From: Phytophthora sp. 'mugwort'
Taxonomy: Eukaryota > Oomycota > Peronosporomycetes > Peronosporales > Peronosporaceae
Length of the DNA: 64,000 nt
Direction: 5' to 3'
NCBI GenBank assembly: GCA_033558025.1
Contig: JAUCEF010000006.1
Location: forward strand, 558,001 to 622,000
The position numbers and the translations under genes were made by a program. Each line of letters begins with the position of its first letter. Within the stretch, counting starts at the first letter, position 1. Of the stretch, positions 59,830 to 64,000 are shown in pieces. The notes under the pieces are model-generated. The model saw only the letters and a list, made by a program, of their open reading frames with translations. It was not told where the DNA came from and searched no databases.

Positions 59830-61347
59830 GCGCGGAATCTATTCGCACGTAACTTCACAAAGATATTCACCACCAGTCGCTAGAAACCCACCGCACCTGG
59901 AAGTTGGTGGATATGCCCTCCGGGAAGAAGGCTGTGGGGTGCAAGTGGGTGTTTCGGACAAGCGCGATCCAAGAGGAAACATTGTGAAGTTCAAGGCTCA
60001 GCTTGTGGCTAAAGGATTCACGCAGCGTCCAGGTATCGATTACACCGAGACGTTTGCCCCAGTTGCTCGGAAAGAGTATATAAACGCGTCATTGGCGGTT
60101 GCAGCGGAAGAAGATCTGGAGGCTGAAAATGTGGACGTGGATACGGCTTTCCTGTATGGCGATGTCGAAGAGGAGATCTATATGGACCATCCGGACGGTT
60201 TCGAAGACCAGTTCAACCCCACCCAGAAATGTTTGCTTGAGAAAGCGCTTTACGGCACGAAAACAGGCGGTGCGTCAATGGAACAACAAGCTAAATTGCC
60301 ACCTGGAAGGTCAAGGTTTCAAAGCCGCGCTCTGATGCAGACCCGTGTGTGTATATGCGAAAGTCAAGCATCGAGTACACAATCGTGGTTATCTATGTGG
60401 ACAATTTGATGATCTTTGGCAAAACGAAACACGACATCGAGAAGATCAAGCAAGCGTTCAAGTCCGAGTTTAGCATCAAGGAACTCGGAGAGCTTAAGTA
60501 TTGCCTCGGCATCCAGATCCACCGCAGACGTGAAAAATAAAATTATCATGTTGAACCAGCGCGCGTACATTAAGCGACTCTCAGAGAAGTTTGGTGTGGA
60601 AAAATGCAAGGATACGCATACGCCGGCTGACAGCAACTCGAGACTGGTTAAGGTATAGGACGATGATGTGTGCGTCTCAAAGTACCCGTATCGCGAACTA
60701 GTGGGTGCACTGATGTACGTGGCAACTTGCACACGTCCAGATATTTGACACGCAGTGGGCAAAGTGGCCACGTTTTGCGAGCGCCATAACAAAAGCCATT
60801 GGGTGGCAGCGAAGCGCATTATGAAGTATCTGAAGACGACCCAAGAGCTCGGAGTTGTGTTTAATGGTTAGGTCAAGAGAGAGCTTGTGGGTTTTGCGGA
60901 CGCAAACTGGGCTGGCGACCTTGACACGCGACGCTCGACTACTGCTTACGTATTTTTTTCTGAACGGCAGCGCGATATCGTGGAAGTCCAAGCGCCAACC
61001 CACTGTGGCCACATCAAGTACTGAAGCAGAGTACATGAGTCCCTACAGTGCGACTTAAGAAGCTGTGTGGCTACGACTACTGCTCAAGGACATGGGCTAC
61101 AAGGACCGAGGTGCTACGAAAATATATCAAGATAATGAAGGGTGCATCGCACTGGCCAAGAACTCAGTGTATCACACAGGCACGAAGCACATCGATATCA
61201 AGTTCCACTTTCTGCGTGAGAAGATTGAGTGCGCTTTATCACTTTGGAGTACAAGCCAACCGATGAGATGATTGCTGATGGCATGACAAAGGCGCTAGCG
61301 CGTGACAAGCACCGCAAGTTCGTCATAGGACTTCGCATGGAAGAATG
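59830..61347 (+). mobile_element. Ty1/copia reverse transcriptase-RNase H fragment
   Basis: The RT start VFRTSAIQ/SDKRDPRGNIVKFKAQLVAKGF, YTETFAPVARKEYINASLAV and DVDTAFLYGDVEEEIYM is followed in another frame by YTIVVIYVDNLMIFGKTK and LGELKYCLGIQIH. The RNase H part includes GFADANWAGDLDTRRSTTAY and the tail ends DKHRKFVIGLRMEE just before the LTR. The catalytic YVDD is YVDN. There are several stops (60658, about 60750, 60869) and the integrase half is gone. Confidence 0.8.
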
Positions 61348-61379
61348 AGGAAGCAGCACGCACGCACATCAAGGGAGAG

Positions 61380-61497
61380 TGTTGGCAGGTGATGTTGCGT
61401 GTGTTGAAATGCTGGTTTGCATATGTTGTGCATGTGTGGGTTTTTGCGTGAGTTATGGTGTTTTGGCATGAATACGCGTTCATGATTACTAGACCAG
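61380..61497 (+). repeat. Start of a copia 3' LTR, truncated
   Basis: TGTTGGCAGG begins directly after a purine tract (AAGGGAGAG), the classical copia polypurine/LTR junction. The LTR appears cut by the next transposon fragment, and the right end is not visible. Confidence 0.5.
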
Positions 61498-62020
61498 ATG
61501 CTTTCTATCAACCATGAGGAATGCACCTACAAGAAGGACTCGCCTGAATCTCCACCACAACCTACTACTCTGCAAGAAAGCCAACGACTCGCCTATCCCC
61601 TCATACATAGACCTGGCACGATGGGCGACACGCACGTTTGGTCTACCCGCCCTTCCAAGCAAGTGCACAATCAGCCGCATCACGTCGCGTGAGGCTCTCC
61701 GTCGGCAGCACAGCGAGAACGGCAAAGAGAAGAAGAGAGCTTCTGATTTACAGCTTCGGATCGACGCGAACGTCGTAGAGTTCGTCAAGTTGGCTAAGCT
61801 GGAGGTCATTTGCCTCAGCGGCTACATGATAAATTCTATGCAATGCAACTCGCCAAGAAAAGCATACCAGCTGCAGTACATGGGGACGAATAAAGGCTGG
61901 ATGACGACGTGGATGTACCAACAGTGGTTGGTACATCTTGAAGAAGAAATGGCGCGCAACAACAGAAACAACCTGCTGCTTGTCGACAACGCCTCGTCCC
62001 ACGACGAGACAGGTCTCTGA
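61498..62020 (+). mobile_element. Second pogo-like transposase fragment
   Basis: The frame gives LARWATRTFGLPALPSKCTI, SRITSREALRRQHS (DNA-binding helices) and, after loss of the first acidic-site region, GWMTTWMYQQWLVHLEEEMA with NNLLLVDNASSH (second DDE aspartate). It stops at 62020 before the third site. Confidence 0.65.
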
Positions 62021-62302
62021 TGACGCACTTTCGCATTGAGAAACTTCTACCCAATATTGTTGGTTCTACTCAAAATTTCCCGGGGCGATTAATCGCGCCA
62101 GCATAATCGCGCGGCAAATCGCCCCTCCACTAAATAACATATGCAACATAAGAGTGTTTCTTGAGAATCCGGGCATTCTTTCAAGAATGACACCAATATC
62201 ACCAGCGCCAGCAAAACAGGATCGCGTTCGAGTGTCCCCATACCCAGAGCGTCGTCGAAGCCCCGTGTTCACTGCCGTCTACGAGCCTGCGACCTCTTAA
62301 CA

Positions 62303-62675
62303 TGTATCGCCTGGTCGTGCAGCCGATTGTGAAGACAACTGTAGGCGAGCGCGACACCTCTGGCAATGCACTTGCCCCTTCGTTGCTGGTAGAAATTCGT
62401 TTCAAGATATTCTGGAGAAGCTGTGGGAGCAATTCAGCTTTAATGTCAAAGGGCGGGCAGTGAAGACTGACAATTCCTGGACTATTGAGCCTACCTACGA
62501 TGACGAGTCGGGCCAATTCATGGTGTTGAAGGTCAAGAAACACATCGTTGACAACCCAAAGTCAGATGGAGACTGGAACACCTGGCTTCATCTTACGCAC
62601 GCTAAGACTGTAACACTCCTTATTGACGAGTACGGGAACAGAATAGGAAGGAAGCAAGATCGTGAACGTTTATGA
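62303..62675 (+). pseudogene. Unassigned element protein fragment
   Basis: Begins MYRLVVQPIVKTTVGERDTS; after a frameshift near 62395 it continues ILEKLWEQFSFNVKGRAVKT, then DNSWTIEPTYDDESG and LLIDEYGNRIGRKQDRERL. It reads like a real protein but I cannot name the family; probably part of a transposon. Confidence 0.4.
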
Positions 62676-62733
62676 AAGCGTGTGTCCGCCCGACTGAGAC
62701 AGACAGGGCTGGCGCAACTGAGAAAGTTTCGTT

Positions 62734-63120
62734 TTGGGAGGTTGTAGGTCGCCTACAGGACCCGTGGGGGGGGGGAAGTACGATGGTGAGGCTGTTGTGT
62801 GGCGTATGTTGGCGAATGAGGTGACTCGTAACCTTGATCGCTCCACTTGGGACGGCTTAATTAGCGCACCACCACCTTCGCGCATATTAAGGCTCTTGAG
62901 AGCAAGTGATATACGAATAGAGGCAAGTAACAGTCTTGGCCAGTCGACTCATTTAGCTCTTACCTGCTTGAACGCGTGCATCACCGAGGTCAGCCTGCTT
63001 CGACAAGACTGGGAAGCATATGGACGTCGGATGGAGGATTATGAGCAGAGTCTTCAGTCGCGGAAAACCATGATCGAGTCGGTTCTTCACGACATCAATA
63101 TGCCAGATGAGACTGAGTGA
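62734..63120 (+). CDS. Unassigned helical protein fragment
   Basis: A 128-aa frame whose first ~25 residues span a run of 10 G (62766-62775) and look artefactual. The rest is helical (SLLRQDWEAYGRRMEDYEQS, SVLHDINMPDETE) with a Leu-rich start. It may be the C-terminal part of the neighbouring element protein. Confidence 0.35.
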   Translation: MGGCRSPTGPVGGGKYDGEAVVWRMLANEVTRNLDRSTWDGLISAPPPSRILRLLRASDIRIEASNSLGQSTHLALTCLNACITEVSLLRQDWEAYGRRMEDYEQSLQSRKTMIESVLHDINMPDETE

Positions 63121-63520
63121 ATGATCCTATGTAAAACATGGAGTACATCGATCATTTTGAGCAATAACAGCTCTCCCACCTCGCAGTATATTACGGAAAA
63201 TATGGGTAGCATTCAATATGTGATTTCGGTCTTCCTTGGATTAGTTGTTGTTGTAGATGCTAAAACCAATCGACTGCCAAACTCGCGGCGAACTAATCCA
63301 GAGCATGAAACCTTAAAATATCTTCCTCTGTGTCATTCACCTCTGTCGCGTTATCCCAAATATCTGAGTGGGGCTATGGGTGGCCACCAGTGGTGCGGAC
63401 AACAGGTCTGCAAGATAAACTTGAGATCTGATCTCTGCATCCTATGTCCTGAAATATAAAGGATTGATGGGGAAATCACGTTTTTGGTAGCAAAACCGGG
63501 TGATGTGGGCGACGTGGCAC

Positions 63521-63570
63521 ATTCTCTGCTGGCCTGCTTAATCGTAAGACTAAGCAGGCCAGCAGAGAAT
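63521..63570. repeat. Perfect 20-bp inverted repeat, 10-nt loop
   Basis: ATTCTCTGCTGGCCTGCTTA at 63521-63540 is exactly complementary to 63551-63570. Confidence 0.85.
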
Positions 63571-63663
63571 TTATCCGACGGCTGTAAAAAATACGCCAAA
63601 CCCTTCCGACTCGTGCATTGTGATTGGTAGCAACATACTGGGTAGGCGCGAACAGCTGTAAAG

Positions 63664-63692
63664 CTTAAAGGGCGGATTTATCGCCCTTTAAG
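63664..63692. repeat. 11-bp hairpin
   Basis: CTTAAAGGGCG and CGCCCTTTAAG flank a 7-nt loop. It lies 94 bp after the previous hairpin, in gene-free DNA. Confidence 0.6.
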
Positions 63693-63817
63693 AAGGCGAT
63701 TCCCCGCCCACTATAGGAATTGGCCTTAACGAGCGAAAATTGCGCCCTACTACCGCGAAATGGTTAATATGCATTGAGGCAACAACATATTTAAACAGTA
63801 GCAGCTAGTTCGACCTA

Positions 63818-64000
63818 CTAGCCGGGATATCGACAAAAGTCTGCACCAAACTTGGGGCTAATCATTTGATGCGCACTGGTTTTGATGAATTCATTCGTCC
63901 CTTTTTGCGCGGGAGTGACATCCTGCATATCGCAGTCGTGTTTGGACGGTGATAAATCTCGGGCGAGAAGAGATAGAATATCGCGTATCCGGCTATACAA
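63818..64000 (-). other. Open frame entering from the right edge, unassigned
   Basis: A frame of 60 codons (SLLARDLSPSKHDCDMQD ... SPKFGADFCRYPG) on minus, cut by the window edge. No family recognised. Confidence 0.25.

Noticed and set aside
1..64000. RXLR or Crinkler effector genes
   Set aside because: No frame with a signal peptide followed by an RxLR...EER or LFLAK motif was seen, although the organism type invited the search.
1..64000. CRISPR arrays, operons or prokaryotic ribosome binding sites
   Set aside because: The window is eukaryotic, with spliced genes and no regular short spaced repeats.

Overview
The window looks like nuclear DNA of an oomycete, most probably a Phytophthora-like plant pathogen. 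Genes are compact, intergenic gaps are mostly 100-450 bp, introns are short (57-103 bp) and phase-consistent with the reading frames, and oomycete-style initiator motifs (TCATTTT, TCATCTT, TCATCTC) lie just upstream of several start codons. A flagellar coiled-coil gene (CCDC146/MBO2 family), a mitochondrial HslU, and a mixture of Ty3/gypsy, Ty1/copia, MULE, PIF/Harbinger, pogo and Crypton-like remnants fit the same picture. The species is not assigned.

Layout. 1-3 kb: a divergent pair, a Beclin-1/ATG6 gene running off the left edge (-) and a bestrophin-family channel (+). 3.3-5.2 kb and 20.5-22.7 kb: two paralogous single-pass membrane proteins in head-to-head orientation. About 15 kb of decayed transposons now lies between them: gypsy (6.3-9.3 kb), a SWIM-type MULE (9.9-11.8 kb), a PIF/Harbinger element with intact termini and TTA target duplication (12083-14127) nested in another inverted-repeat element, a Crypton-like tyrosine recombinase (15.1-17.0 kb), a tRNA-like sequence, a perfect 33-bp hairpin, and a poorly known element carrying a DNCxGQNK motif (18.0-19.8 kb).

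22.9-56.4 kb is a dense, mostly housekeeping block. It holds a 1586-aa coiled-coil protein, an MFS sugar transporter, SYS1 (Golgi trafficking), an F-box protein with a kinase-like catalytic-loop motif, UBL3/MUB (prenylated ubiquitin fold), listerin/LTN1 (ribosome quality control E3), mitochondrial HslU, LAS1 (ITS2 processing), a PX-domain protein with duplicated Cys motifs, MO25/CAB39, REI1/ZNF622 (60S maturation), mitochondrial D-2-hydroxyglutarate dehydrogenase (followed by a decayed partial copy), an EDR2/DUF1336 protein and CCDC146. Many neighbours are divergent pairs sharing short promoter regions. Protein-quality and ribosome-biogenesis genes are frequent here (F-box, UBL3, LTN1, HslU, LAS1, REI1), but I see no operon-like logic and treat this as chance unless synteny says otherwise.

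56.5-64 kb returns to transposon debris: a pogo/Tigger-like transposase with frameshifts, a copia RT/RNase H fragment with the start of a 3' LTR, a second pogo-like fragment, unassigned reading frames and two short hairpins. Exon boundaries were inferred by eye from splice consensus, phase and protein-family expectation; no alignment or search was run.
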